The notes beneath the pieces are model-generated. The model was not told the origin of the DNA, made no database searches, and saw nothing but the letters and a program-made list of their open reading frames with translations. From Elmis aenea (Eukaryota; Arthropoda; Insecta; Coleoptera; Elmidae), in contig OX393579.1 in the NCBI GenBank assembly GCA_947652605.1, positions 53,016,970-53,080,969 of the forward strand: a stretch of DNA of 64,000 bases, in the 5' to 3' direction. Made by a program: the position numbers and the translations under genes. Positions within the stretch are counted from its first letter, which is position 1. The number at the start of each line of letters is the position of its first letter. Shown here piece after piece: positions 41,001 to 54,582 of the stretch.

Positions 41001-44000
41001 GCGATGGATAAACTGTTTCTGTGATATACAAATCAATAATTAAAATTGTTCAGAAATAGTCGCTCAAGGAACATATGTATTAACTAAAGCACGGTATTTT
41101 TAGGAAATTATTAAAAATTAAAACCAGCTCATTGAAAGACATATGCAAAACAATTGTATTCCTGTAAAGAGGCGATGGATAAACTGTTTCTGTGACATAC
41201 AAATCAATAATTAAAATTGTTTCGAAATAGTCGCTCAAGGAACATATGTATTAACTAAAGCACGGTATTTTTAGGAAATTAGTAAAAATTAAAACCAGCT
41301 CATTGAAAGACATATGCAAAACAATTGTATTTATGTAAAGAGGCGATGGATAAACTGTTCCTTGATATACAAATCAATAATTAAAATTGTTTAGAAATAG
41401 TCGCTCAAGGAACATATGTATTAACTAAAGCACGGTATTTTTAGGAAATTATTAAAAATTAAAACCAGCTCATTGAAAGACATATGCAAAACAATTGTAT
41501 TCATGTAAAAAGGCGATGGATAAACTGTTCCTGTGATATACAAATCAATAATTAAAATTGTTTAGAAATAGTCGCACAAGGAACATATGTATTAACTAAA
41601 GCATGGTATTTTTAGGAAATTATTAAAAATTAAAACCAGCTCATTGAAAGACATATGCAAAACAATTGTATTCCTGTAAAGAGGCGATGGATAAACTGTT
41701 CCTGTGATATACAAATCAATAATTAAAATTGTTTAGAAATAGTCGCTCAAGGAACATATGTATTAACTAAAGCACGGTATTTTTAGGAAATTATTAAAAA
41801 TTAAAACCAGCTCATTGAAAGACATATGCAAAACAATTGTATTCCTGTAAAAAGGCGATGGATAAACTGTTCCTGTGATATACAAATCAATAATTAAAAT
41901 TGTTTAGAAATAGTCGCACAAGGAACATATGTATTAACTAATGCACGGTATTTTTAGGAAATTATTAGAAATTAAAACCAGCTTATTGAAAGACATATGC
42001 AAAAAAATTGTATTCCTGTAAAGAGGCGATGGATAAACTGTTCCTGTGATATACAAATCAATAATTAAAATTGTTTAAAAATAGTCGCTCAAGAAACATA
42101 TGTATTAACTAAAGCACGGTATTTTTGGGAAATTATTAAAAATTAAAACCAGCTCATTGAAAGACATATGCAAAACAATTGTATTCATGTAAAGAGGCGA
42201 TGGATAAACTGTTCCTGTGATATACAAATCAATAATTGAAATTGTTTCGAAATAGTCGCACAAGGAACATATGTATTAACTAAAGCACGGTATTTTTAGG
42301 AAATTATTAAAAATTAATGCCAGCTCATTGAAAGACATATGCAAAACAATTGTATTCATGTAAAGAGGCGATGGATAAACTGTTTCTGTGATATACAAAT
42401 CAATAATTAAAATTGTTTAGAAATAGTCGCTCAAGGAACATATGTATTAACTAAAGCACGGTATTTTTAGGAAATTATTAAAAATTAAAACCAGCTCATT
42501 GAAAGACATATGCAAAACAATTGTATTCATGTAAAGAGGCGATGGATAAACTGTTCCTGTGATATTCAAATCAATAATTAAAATCGTTTAGAAATAGTCG
42601 CTCAAGGAACATATGTATTAACTAAAGCACGGTATTTTTAGGAAATTATTAAAAATTAAAACCAGCTCATTGAAAGACATATGCAAAACAATTGTATTCA
42701 TGTAAAGAGGCGATGGATAAACTGTTCCTGTGATATACAAATCAATAATTAAAATTGTTCAGAAATAGTCGCTTAAGGAACATATGTATTAACTAATGCA
42801 CGGTATTTTTAGGAAATTATTAAAAATTAAAACCAGCTCATTGAAAGACATATGCAAAACAATTGTATTCCTGTAAAGAGGCGATGGATAAACTGTTCCT
42901 GTGATATACAAATCAATAATTAAAATTGTTTAGAAATAGTCGCTCAAGGAACATATGTATTAACTAAAGCACGGTATTTTTAGGAAATTATTAAAAATTA
43001 AAACCAGCTCATTAAAAGACTTATGCAAAACAATTGTATTCATGTAAAGAGGCGATGGATAAACTGTTCCTGTCATATACAAATCAATAATTGAAATTGT
43101 TTCGAAATAGTCGCACAAGGAACATATGTATTAACTAAAGCACGGTATTTTTAGGAAATTAGTAAAAATTAAAACCAGCTCTTTGAAAGACATATGCAAA
43201 ACAATTGTATTCATGTAAAGAGGCGATGGATAAACTGTTTCTGTGATATACAAATCAATAATTAAAATTGTTCAGAAATAGTCGCTCAAGGAACATATGT
43301 ATTAACTAAAGCACGGTATTTTTAGGAAATTATTAAAAATTAAAACCAGCTCATTGAAAGACATATGCAAAACAATTGTATTCCTGTAAAGAGGCGATGG
43401 ATAAACTGTTTCTGTGATATATAAATCAATAATTAAAATTGTTCAGAAATAGTCGCTCAAGGAACATATGTATTAACTAAAGCACGGTATTTTTAGAAAA
43501 TTTTTAAAAATTAAAACCAGCTCATTGAAAGACATATGCAAAACAATTGTATTCCTGTAAAGAGGCGATGGATAAACTGTTTCTGTGATATACAAATCAA
43601 TAATTAAAATTGTTCAGAAATAGTCGCTCAAGGAACATATGTATTAACTAAAGCACGGTATTTTTAGGAAATTATTAAAAATTAAAACCAGCTCATTGAA
43701 AGACATATGCAAAACAATTGTATTCCTGTAAAGAGGCGATGGATAAACTGTTTCTGTGACATACAAATCAATAATTAAAATTGTTTCGAAATAGTCGCTC
43801 AAGGAACATATGTATTAACTAAAGCACGGTATTTTTAGGAAATTAGTAAAAATTAAAACCAGCTCATTGAAAGACATATGCAATACAATTGTATTTATGT
43901 AAAGAGGCGATGGATAAACTGTTCCTGTGATATACAAATCAATAATTAAAATTGTTTAGAAATAGTCGCTCAAGGAACATATGTATTAACTAAAGCACGG

Positions 44001-45358
44001 TATTTTTAGGAAATTATTAAAAATTAAAACCAGCTCATTGAAAGACATATGCAAAACAATTGTATTCATGTAAAAAGGCGATGGATAAACTGTTCCTGTG
44101 ATATACAAATCAATAATTAAAATTGTTTAGAAATAGTCGCACAAGGAACATATGTATTAACTAATGCACGGTATTTTTAGGAAATTATTAAAAATTAAAA
44201 CCAGCTCATTGAAAGACATATGCAAAACAATTGTATTCATGTAAAGAGGCGATGGATAAACTGTTCCTGTCATATACAAATCAATAATTGAAATTGTTTC
44301 GAAATAGTCGCTCAAGGAACATATGTATTAACTAAAGCACGGTATTTTTAGGAAATTATTAAAAATTAAAACCAGCTCATTGAAAGACATATGCAAAACA
44401 ATTGTATTTATGTAAAGAGGCGATGGATAAACTGTTCCTGTGATATACAAATCAATAATTAAAATTTTTTAGAAATAGTCGCTCAAGGAACATATGTATT
44501 AACTAAAGCACGGTATTTTTAGGAAATTATTAAAAATTAAAACCAGCTCATTAAAAGACATATGCAAAACAATTGTATTCATGTAAAGAAGCGATGGATA
44601 AACTGTTCCTGTGATATACAAATCAATAATTAAAATTGTTTAGAAATAGTCGCTCAAGGAACATATGTATTAACTAAAGCACGGTATTTTTAGGAAATTA
44701 TTAAAAATTAAAACCAGCTCATTGAAAGACATATGCAAAACAATTGTATTCATGTAAAAAGGCGATGGATAAACTGTTCCTGTGATATACAAATCAATAA
44801 TTAAAATTGTTTAGAAATAGTCGCACAAGGAACATATGTATTAACTAAAGCACGGTATTTTTAGGAAATTATTAAAAATTAATACCAGCTCATTGAAAGA
44901 CATATGCAAAACAATTGTATTCATGTAAAGAGGCGATGGATAAACTGTTCCTGTCATATAGAAATCAATAATTGAAATTGTTTCGAAATAGTCGCACAAG
45001 GAACATATGTATTAACTAAAGCACGGTATTTTTAGGAAATTATTAAAAATTAAAACCAGCTCATTGAAAGACATATGCAAAACAATTGTATTCCTGTAAA
45101 GAGGCGATGGATAAACTGTTCCTGTGATATTCAAATCAATAATTAAAATCGTTTAGAAATAGTCGCTCAAGGAACATATGTATTAACTAATGCACGGTAT
45201 TTTTAGGAAATTATTAAAAATTAAAACCAGCTCATTGAAAGACATATGCAAAACAATTGTGGTCCTGTAAAGAGGCGATGGATAAACTGTTCCTGTGATA
45301 TACAAATCAATAATTAAAATTGTTTAGAAATAGTCGCACAAGGAACATATGTATTAAC
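38010..45358 (+). repeat. Large satellite unit with nested 15-monomer tandem duplication
   Basis: After hairpin 2 the monomer order matches that after hairpin 4 at an offset of 9,006 bp (TTAGAAATTA at 39,401 and 48,407; TTCTGTGACATAC at about 41,190 and 50,196). Inside, about 39.03-41.60 kb is duplicated as 41.60-44.16 kb: AAAGCATGG at 39,034 and 41,598, TTAGAAATTA at 39,401 and 41,965. The offset is 2,564 bp, 15 x 171 less one base, because one G is missing at about 41,362 (TTCCTTGATATAC). After 44.16 kb the match to the later unit resumes at 6,442 bp (36 monomers plus two hairpins). Confidence 0.83.
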
Positions 45359-45361
45359 TAA

Positions 45362-45501
45362 TGGTGCCTGTACACCTGAGAGTAAAGTACTCTCGAGAGT
45401 AGCGTCGCCAAGGATACAGCCCCTGAGAGTAACTCGCGATTGGCTGTATCCTTGGCGACGCTACTCTCGAGAGTACTTTACTCTCAGGTGTACAGGCACC
45501 A
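45362..45501. mobile_element. 140-bp foldback MITE-like element, copy 3
   Basis: Same sequence as copy 1, with TAA at 45,359-45,361 and 45,502-45,504. The downstream monomers are the usual set (CAATTGTTTTCATG, GGCGATTGAT, AGTAGCACAAGG). The upstream monomers are unlike those before copies 1, 2, 4 and 5: there is no ACATTTGTATT monomer two units before, and a private CAATTGTGGTCCTG lies at about 45,255. An exchange junction just left of the element would produce this. Confidence 0.85.
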
Positions 45502-45504
45502 TAA

Positions 45505-46869
45505 AGCACGGTATTTTTAGGAAATTATTAAAAATTAATACCAGCTCATTGAAAGACATATGCAAAACAATTGTTTTCATGTAAAGAGGCGATTGATAAA
45601 CTGTTCCTGTGATATACAAATCAATAATTGAAATTGTTTCGAAATAGTAGCACAAGGAACATATGTATTAACTAAAGCACGGTATTTTTAGGAAATTATT
45701 AAAAATTAAAACCAGCTCATTGAAAGACATATGCAAAACAATTTTATTCATGTAAAAAGGCGATGGATAAACTGTTCCTGTGATATACAAATCAATAATT
45801 AAAATTGTTTAGAAATAGTCGCACAAGGAACATATGTATTAACTAAAGCACGGTATTTTTAAGAAATTATTAAAAATTAATACCAGCTCATTGAAAGACA
45901 TACGCAAAACAATTGTATTCATGTAAAGAGGCGATAGATAAACTGTTCCTGTGATATACAAATCAATAATTGAAATTGTTTCGAAATAGTCGCACAAGGA
46001 ACATATGTATTAAATAATGCACGGTATTTTTAGGAAATTATTAAAAATTAAAACCAGCTCATTGAAAGACATATGCAAAACAATTGTATTCATGTAAAGA
46101 GGCGATGGATAAACTGTTCCTGTCATATACAAATCAATAATTGAAATTGTTTCGAAATAGTCGCACAAGGAACATATGTATTATCTAAAGCACGGTATTT
46201 TTAGGAAATTATTAAAAATTAAAACCAGCTCATTGAAAGACATATGCAAAACAATTGTATTCATGTAAAGAGGCGATGGATAAACTGTTCCTGTGATATA
46301 CAAATCAATAATTTAAATTGTTCAGAAATAGTCGCTCAAAAAACATATGTATTAACTAATGCACGGTATTTTTAGGAAATTATTAAAAATTAAAACCAGC
46401 TCATTGAAAGACATATGCAAAACAATTGTATTCCTGTAAAGAGGCGATGGATAAACTGTTCCTGTGATATACAAATCAATAATTAAAATTGTTTAGAAAT
46501 AGTCGCTCAAAGAACATATGTATTAACTAAAGCACGGTATTTTTAGGAAATTATTAAAAATTAAAACCAGCTCATTGAAAGACATATGAAAAACAATTGT
46601 ATTCCTGTAAAGAGGCGATGGATAAACTGTTCCTGTGATATACAAATCAATAATTAAAATTGTTTAGAAATAGTCGCTCAAGGAACATTTGTATTAACTA
46701 AAGCACGGTATTTTTAGAAAATTATTAAAAATTAAAACCAGCTCATTGAAAGACATATGCAAAACAATTGTATTCATGTAAAAAGGCGATGGATAAACTG
46801 TACCTGTGATATACAAATCAATAATTAAAATTGTTTAGAAATAGTCGCACAAGGAACATATGTATTAAC
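45505..46869 (+). repeat. Eight monomers between hairpin copies 3 and 4
   Basis: Net spacing between the insertions is 1,368 bp, exactly 8 x 171, after removing one 143-bp hairpin. The block carries the usual post-hairpin series (TTTTATTCATG, ACATACGCAAAAC, ATTATCTAAAGC, AATTTAAATTG) and then jumps to the usual pre-hairpin series (ACATTTGTATT at about 46,685). It is a shortened version of the longer unit, as unequal exchange would give. Private bases include TAAATAATGC (46,012) and CTGTACCTGTG (46,799). Confidence 0.8.
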
Positions 46870-46872
46870 TAA

Positions 46873-47012
46873 TGGTGCCTGTACACCTGAGAGTAAAGTA
46901 CTCTCGAGAGTAGCGTCGCCAAGGATACAGCCCCTGAGAGTAACTCGCGATTGGCTGTATCCTTGGCGACGCTACTCTCGAGAGTACTTTACTCTCAGGT
47001 GTACAGGCACCA
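46873..47012. mobile_element. 140-bp foldback MITE-like element, copy 4
   Basis: Same sequence as copy 1, with TAA at 46,870-46,872 and 47,013-47,015. It lies 51 monomers (less the 1-bp deletion at 41,362) plus two insertions from copy 2. The downstream flank has one private base (GGTACTTTTAGG, T to C at about 47,024) while the element itself is unchanged. Confidence 0.85.
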
Positions 47013-47015
47013 TAA

Positions 47016-50000
47016 AGCACGGTACTTTTAGGAAATTATTAAAAATTAATACCAGCTCATTGAAAGACATATGCAAAACAATTGTTTTCATGTAAAGAGG
47101 CGATTGATAAACTGTTCCTGTGATATACAAATCAATAATTGAAATTGTTTCGAAATAGTAGCACAAGGAACATATGTATTAACTAAAGCACGGTATTTTT
47201 AGGAAATTATTAAAAATTAAAACCAGCTCATTGAAAGACATATGCAAAACAATTTTATTCATGTAAAAAGGCGATGGATAAACTGTTCCTGTGATATACA
47301 AATCAATAATTAAAATTGTTTAGAAATAGTCGCACAAGGAACATATGTATTAACTAAAGCACGGTATTTTTAGGAAATTATTAAAAATTAATACCAGCTC
47401 ATTGAAAGACATACGCAAAACAATTGTATTCATGTAAAGAGGCGATAGATAAACTGTTCCTGTGATATACAAATCAATAATTGAAATTGTTTCGAAATAG
47501 TCGCACAAGGAACATATGTATTAACTAATGCACGGTATTTTTAGGAAATTATTAAAAATTAAAACCAGCTCATTGAAAGACATATGCAAAACAATTGTAT
47601 TCATGTAAAGAGGCGATGGATAAACTGTTCCTGTCATATACAAATCAATAATTGAAATTGTTTCGAAATAGTCGCACAAGGAACATATGTATTATCTAAA
47701 GCACGGTATTTTTAGGAAATTATTAAAAATTAAAACCAGCTCATTGAAAGACATATGCAAAACAATTGTATTCATGTAAAGAGGCGATGGATAAACTGTT
47801 CCTGTGATATACAAATCAATAATTTAAATTGTTCAGAAATAGTCGCTCAAAGAACATATGTATTAACTAATGCACGGTATTTTTAGGAAATTATTAAAAA
47901 TTAAAACCAGCTCATTGAAAGACATATGCAAAACAATTGTATTCCTGTAAAGAGGCGATGGATAAACTGTTCCTGTGATATACAAATCAATAATTAAAAT
48001 TGTTTAGAAATAGTCGCTCAAGGAACATATGTATTAACTAAAGCATGGTATTTTTAGGAAATTATTAAAAATTAAAACCAGCTCATTGAAAGACATATGC
48101 AAAACAATTGTATTCCTGTAAAGAGGCGATGGATAAACTGTTCCTGTGATATACAAATCAATAATTAAAATTGTTTAGAAATAGTCGCTCAAGGAACATA
48201 TGTATTAACTAAAGCACGGTATTTTTAGGAAATTATTAAAAATTAAAACCAGCTCATTGAAAGACATATGCAAAACAATTGTATTCCTGTAAAAAGGCGA
48301 TGGATAAACTGTTCCTGTGATATACAAATCAATAATTAAAATTGTTTAGAAATAGTCGCACAAGGAACATATGTATTAACTAATGCACGGTATTTTTAGG
48401 AAATTATTAGAAATTAAAACCAGCTTATTGAAAGACATATGCAAAAAAATTGTATTCCTGTAAAGAGGCGATGGATAAACTGTTCCTGTGATATACAAAT
48501 CAATAATTGAAATTGTTTCGAAATAGTCGCTCAAGGAACATATGTATTAACTAAAGCACGGTATTTTTAGGAAATTATTAAAAATTAAAACCAGCTCATT
48601 GAAAGACATATGCAAAACAATTGTATTCATGTAAAGAGGCGATGGATAAACTGTTCCTGTGATATACAAATCAATAATTGAAATTGTTTCGATATAGTCG
48701 CACAAGGAACATATGTATTAACTAAAGCACGGTATTTTTAGGAAATTATTAAAAATTAATGCCAGCTCATTGAAAGACATATGCAAAACAATTGTATTCA
48801 TGTAAAGAGGCGATGGATAAACTGTTTCTGTGATATACAAATCAATAATTAAAATTGTTTAGAAATAGTCGCTCAAGGAACATATGTATTAACTAAAGCA
48901 CGGTATTTTTAGGAAATTATTAAAAATTAAAACCAGCTCATTGAAAGACATATGCAAAACAATTGTATTCATGTAAAGAGGCGATGGATAAACTGTTCCT
49001 GTGATATTCAAATCAATAATTAAAATCGTTTAGAAATAGTCGCTCAAGGAACATATGTATTAACTAAAGCACGGTATTTTTAGGAAATTATTTAAAATTA
49101 AAACCAGCTCATTGAAAGACATATGCAAAACAATTGTATTCATGTAAAGAGGCGATGGATAAACTGTTCCTGTGATATACAAATCAATAATTAAAATTGT
49201 TCAGAAATAGTCGCTCAAGGAACATATGTATTAACTAATGCACGGTATTTTTAGGAAATTATTAAAAATTAAAACCAGCTCATTGAAAGACATATGCAAA
49301 ACAATTGTATTCCTGTAAAGAGGCGATGGATAAACTGTTCCTGTGATATACAAATCAATAATTAAAATTGTTTAGAAATAGTCGCTCAAGGAACATATGT
49401 ATTAACTAAAGCACGGTATTTTTAGGAAATTATTAAAAATTAAAACCAGCTCATTGAAAGACTTATGCAAAACAATTGTATTCATGTAAAGAGGCGATGG
49501 ATAAACTGTTCCTGTCATATACAAATCAATAATTGAAATTGTTTCGAAATAGTCGCACAAGGAACATATGTATTAACTAAAGCACGGTATTTTTAGGAAA
49601 TTAGTAAAAATTAAAACCAGCTCTTTGAAAGACATATGCAAAACAATTGTATTCATGTAAAGAGGCGATGGATAAACTGTTTCTGTGATATACAAATCAA
49701 TAATTAAAATTGTTCAGAAATAGTCGCTCAAGGAACATATGTATTAACTAAAGCACGGTATTTTTAGGAAATTATTAAAAATTAAAACCAGCTCATTGAA
49801 AGACATATGCAAAACAATTGTATTCCTGTAAAGAGGCGATGGATAAACTGTTTCTGTGATATACAAATCAATAATTAAAATTGTTCAGAAATAGTCGCTC
49901 AAGGAACATATGTATTAACTAAAGCACGGTATTTTTAGGAAATTTTTAAAAATTAAAACCAGCTCATTGAAAGACATATGCAAAACAATTGTATTCCTGT

Positions 50001-52142
50001 AAAGAGGCGATGGATAAACTGTTTCTGTGATATACAAATCAATAATTAAAATTGTTCAGAAATAGTCGCTCAAGTAACATATGTATTAACTAAAGCACGG
50101 TATTTTTAGGAAATTATTAAAAATTAAAACCAGCTCATTGAAAGACATATGCAAAACAATTGTATTCCTGTAAAGAGGCGATGGATAAACTGTTTCTGTG
50201 ACATACAAATCAATAATTAAAATTGTTTCGAAATAGTCGCTCAAGGAACATATGTATTAACTAAAGCACGGTATTTTTAGGAAATTAGTAAAAATTAAAA
50301 CCAGCTCATTGAAAGACATATGCAAAACAATTGTATTTATGTAAAGAGGCGATGGATAAACTGTTCCTGTGATATACAAATCAATAATTAAAATTGTTTA
50401 GAAATAGTCGCTCAAGGAACATATGTATTAACTAAAGCACGGTATTTTTAGGAAATTATTAAAAATTAAAACCAGCTCATTGAAAGACATATGCAAAACA
50501 ATTGTATTCATGTAAAAAGGCGATGGATAAACTGTTCCTGTGATATACAAATCAATAATTAAAATTGTTTAGAAATAGTCGCACAAGGAACATATGTATT
50601 AACTAATGCACGGTATTTTTAGGAAATTATTAAAAATTAAAACCAGCTCATTGAAAGACATATGCAAAACAATTGTATTCATGTAAAGAGGCGATGGATA
50701 AACTGTTCCTGTGATATACAAATCAATAATTGAAATTGTTTCGAAATAGTCGCTCAAGGAACATATGTATTAACTAAAGCACGGTATTTTTAGGAAATTA
50801 GTAAAAATTAAAACCAGCTCATTGAAAGACATATGCAAAACAATTGTATTTATGTAAAGAGGCGATGGATAAACTGTTCCTGTGATATACAAATCAATAA
50901 TTAAAATTTTTTAGAATTAGTCGCTCAAGGAACATATGTATTAACTAAAGCACGGTATTTTTAGGAAATTATTAAAAATTAAAACCAGCTCATTAAAAGA
51001 CATATGCAAAACAATTGTATTCATGTAAAGAAGCGATGGATAAACTGTTCCTGTGATATACAAATCAATAATTAAAATTGTTTAGAAATAGTCGCTCAAG
51101 GAACATATGTATTAACTAAAGCACGGTATTTTTAGGAAATTATTAAAAATTAAAACCAGCTCATTGAAAGACATATGCAAAACAATTGTATTCATGTAAA
51201 AAGGCGATGGATAAACTGTTCCTGTGATATACAAATCAATAATTAAAATTGTTTAGAAATAGTCGCACAAGGAACATATGTATTAACTAAAGCACGGTAT
51301 TTTTAGGAAATTATTAAAAATTAATACCAGCTCATTGAAAGACATATGCAAAACAATTGTATTCATGTAAAGAGGCGATGGATAAACTGTTCCTGTCATA
51401 TAGAAATCAATAATTGAAATTGTTTCGAAATAGTCGCACAAGGAACATATGTATTAACTAAAGCACGGTATTTTTAGGAAATTATTAAAAATTAAAACCA
51501 GCTCATTGAAAGACATATGCAAAACAATTGTATTCCTGTAAAGAGGCGATGAATAAACTGTTCCTGTGATATACAAATCAATAATTAAAATTGTTCAGAA
51601 ATAGTCGCTCAAGGAACATATGTATTAACTAATGCACGGTATTTTTAGGAAATTATTAAAAATTAAAACCAGCTCATTGAAAGACATATGCAAAACAATT
51701 GTATTCCTGTAAAGAGGCGATGGATAAACTGTTCCTGTGATATACAAATCAATAATTAAAATTGTTTAGAAATAGTCGCTCAAGGAACATATGTATTAAC
51801 TAAAGCACGGTATTTTTAGGAAATTATTAAAAATTAAAACCAGCTCATTGAAAGACATATGCAAAACAATTGTATTCCTGTAAAGAGGCGATGGATAAAC
51901 TGTTCCTGTGATATACAAATCAATAATTAAAATTGTTTAGAAATAGTCGCTCAAGGAACATTTGTATTAACTAAAGCACGGTATTTTTAGGAAATTATTA
52001 AAAATTAAAACCAGCTCATTGAAAGACATATGCAAAACAATTGTATTCATGTAAAAAGGCGATGGATAAACTGTTCCTGTGATATACAAATCAATAATTA
52101 AAATTGTTTAGAAATAGTCGCACAAGGAACATATGTATTAAC
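47016..52142 (+). repeat. Large satellite unit, 30 monomers, simple version
   Basis: From hairpin 4 to the empty site is 5,273 bp; less the 143-bp insertion this is 5,130 bp, exactly 30 x 171. It carries the same series as 38.0-45.1 kb without the 15-monomer duplication: AAAGCATGG (48,040), TTAGAAATTA (48,407), TTCTGTGACATAC (50,196), TTTTTTAGAATTAG (50,908) and ACATTTGTATT (51,958). It is the best candidate for an ancestral higher-order unit of this half of the window. Confidence 0.82.
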
Positions 52143-52145
52143 TAA
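52143..52145. other. Empty target site of the foldback element
   Basis: Here GTATTAACTAAAGCACGG runs uninterrupted in the monomer that, by its neighbours, is the counterpart of the hairpin-bearing ones. Two monomers upstream is ACATTTGTATT, and downstream are CAATTGTTTTCATG (52,213), GGCGATTGAT and AGTAGCACAAGG. Only one TAA is present, which confirms the 3-bp duplication at occupied sites. It may be the pre-insertion state, or a filled site restored by gene conversion or precise excision. Confidence 0.8.
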
Positions 52146-54582
52146 AGCACGGTATTTTTAGGAAATTATTAAAAATTAATACCAGCTCATTGAAAGACAT
52201 ATGCAAAACAATTGTTTTCATGTAAAGAGGCGATTGATAAACTGTTCCTGTGATATACAAATCAATAATTGAAATTGTTTCGAAATAGTAGCACAAGGAA
52301 CATATGTATTAACTAAAGCACGGTATTTTTAGGAAATTATTAAAAATTAAAACCAGCTCATTGAAAGACATATGCAAAACAATTTTATTCATGTAAAAAG
52401 GCGATGGATAAACTGTTCCTGTGATATACAAATCAATAATTAAAATTGTTTAGAAATAGTCGCACAAGGAACATATGTATTAACTAAAGCACGGTATTTT
52501 TAGGAAATTATTAAAAATTAATACCAGCTCATTGAAAGACATACGCAAAACAATAGTATTCATGTAAAGAGGCGATAGATAAACTGTTCCTGTGATATAC
52601 AAATCAATAATTGAAATTGTTTCGAAATAGTCGCACAAGGAACATAATATGTATTAACTAATGCACGGTATTTTTAGGAAATTATTAAAAATTAAAACCA
52701 GCTCATTGAAAGACATATGCAAAACAATTGTATTCATGTAAAGAGGCGATGGATAAACTGTTCCTGTCATATACAAATCAATAATTGAAATTGTTTCGAA
52801 ATAGTCGCACAAGAAACATATGTATTATCTAAAGCACGGTATTTTTAGGAAATTATTAAAAATTAAAACCAGCTCATTGAAAGACATATGCAAAACAATT
52901 GTATTCATGTAAAGAGGCGATGGATAAACTGTTCCTGTGATATACAAATCAATAATTTAAATTGTTCAGAAATAGTCGCTCAAAGAACATATGTATTAAC
53001 TAATGCACGGTATTTTTAGGAAATTATTAAAAATTAAAACCAGCTCATTAAAAGACATATGCAAAACAATTGTATTCCTGTAAAGAGGCGATGGATAAAC
53101 TGTTCCTGTGATATACAAATCAATAATTAAAATTGTTTAGAAATAGTCGCTCAAGGAACATATGTATTAACTAAAGCATGGTATTTTTAGGAAATTATTA
53201 AAAATTAAAACCAGCTCATTGAAAGACATATGCAAAACAATTGTATTCCTGTAAAGAGGCGATGGATAAACTGTTCCTGTGATATACAAATCAATAATTA
53301 AAATTGTTTAGAAATAGTCGCTCAAGGAACATATGTATTAACTAAAGCACGGTATTTTTAGGAAATTATTAAAAATTAAAACCAGCTCATTGAAAGACAT
53401 ATGCAAAACAATTGTATTCCTGTAAAAAGGCGATGGATAAACTGTTCCTGTGATATACAAATCAATAATTAAAATTGTTTAGAAATAGTCGCACAAGGAA
53501 CATATGTATTAACTAATGCACGGTATTTTTAGGAAATTATTAAAAATTAAAACCAGCTTATTGAAAGACATATGCAAAAAAATTGTATTCCTGTAAAGAG
53601 GCGATGGATAAACTGTTCCTGTGATATACAAATCAATAATTAAAATTGTTTAAAAATAGTCGCTCAAGGAACATATGTATTAACTAAAGCACGGTATTTT
53701 TAGGAAATTATTAAAAATTAAAACCAGCTCATTGAAAGACATATGCAAAACAATTGTATTCATGTAAAGAGGCGATGGATAAACTGTTCCTGTGATATAC
53801 AAATCAATAATTGAAATTGTTTCGAAATAGTCGCACAAGGAACATATGTATTAACTAAAGCACGGTATTTTTAGGAAATTATTAAAAATGAATGCCAGCT
53901 CATTGAAAGACATATGCAAAACAATTGTATTCATGTAAAGAGGCGATGGATAAACTGTTTCTGTGATATACAAATCAATAATTAAAATTGTTTAGAAATA
54001 GTCGCTCAAGGAACATATGTATTAACTAAAGCACGGTATTTTTAGGAAATTATTAAAAATTAAAACCAGCTCATTGAAAGACATATGCAAAACAATTGTA
54101 TTCATGTAAAGAGGCGATGGATAAACTGTTCCTGAGATATTCAAATCAATAATTAAAATCGTTTAGAAATAGTCGCTCAAGGAACATTAGTATTAACTAA
54201 AGCACGGTATTTTTAGGAAATTATTAAAAATTAAAACCAGCTCATTGAAAGACATATGCAAAACAATTGTATTCATGTAAAGAGGCGATGGATAAACTGT
54301 TCCTGTGATATACAAATCAATAATTAAAATTGTTCAGAAATAGTCGCTCAAGGAACATATGTATTAACTAATGCACGGTATTTTTAGGAAATTATTAAAA
54401 ATTAAAACCAGCTCATTGAAAGACATATGCAAAACAATTGTATTCCTGTAAAGAGGCGATGGATAAACTGTTCCTGTGATATACAAATCAATAATTAAAA
54501 TTGTTTAGAAATAGTCGCTCAAGGAACATATGTATTAATTAAAGCACGGTATTTTTAGGAAATTATTAAAAATTAAAACCAG
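52146..54582 (+). repeat. Large satellite unit, third partial copy
   Basis: It follows the empty site with the same series as after hairpins 2 and 4: ACATACGCAAAAC (52,541), ATTATCTAAAGC (52,823), AATTTAAATTG (52,955), AAAGCATGG (53,175) and CAGCTTATTG (53,554). One 3-bp insertion in the ACATATGT dyad lies at about 52,645 (ACATAATATGT). It lacks the TTAGAAATTA variant found in the two other copies. Similarity runs to about 54.6 kb, where CCAGCCATTG (54,580) has lost one base. Confidence 0.78.
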
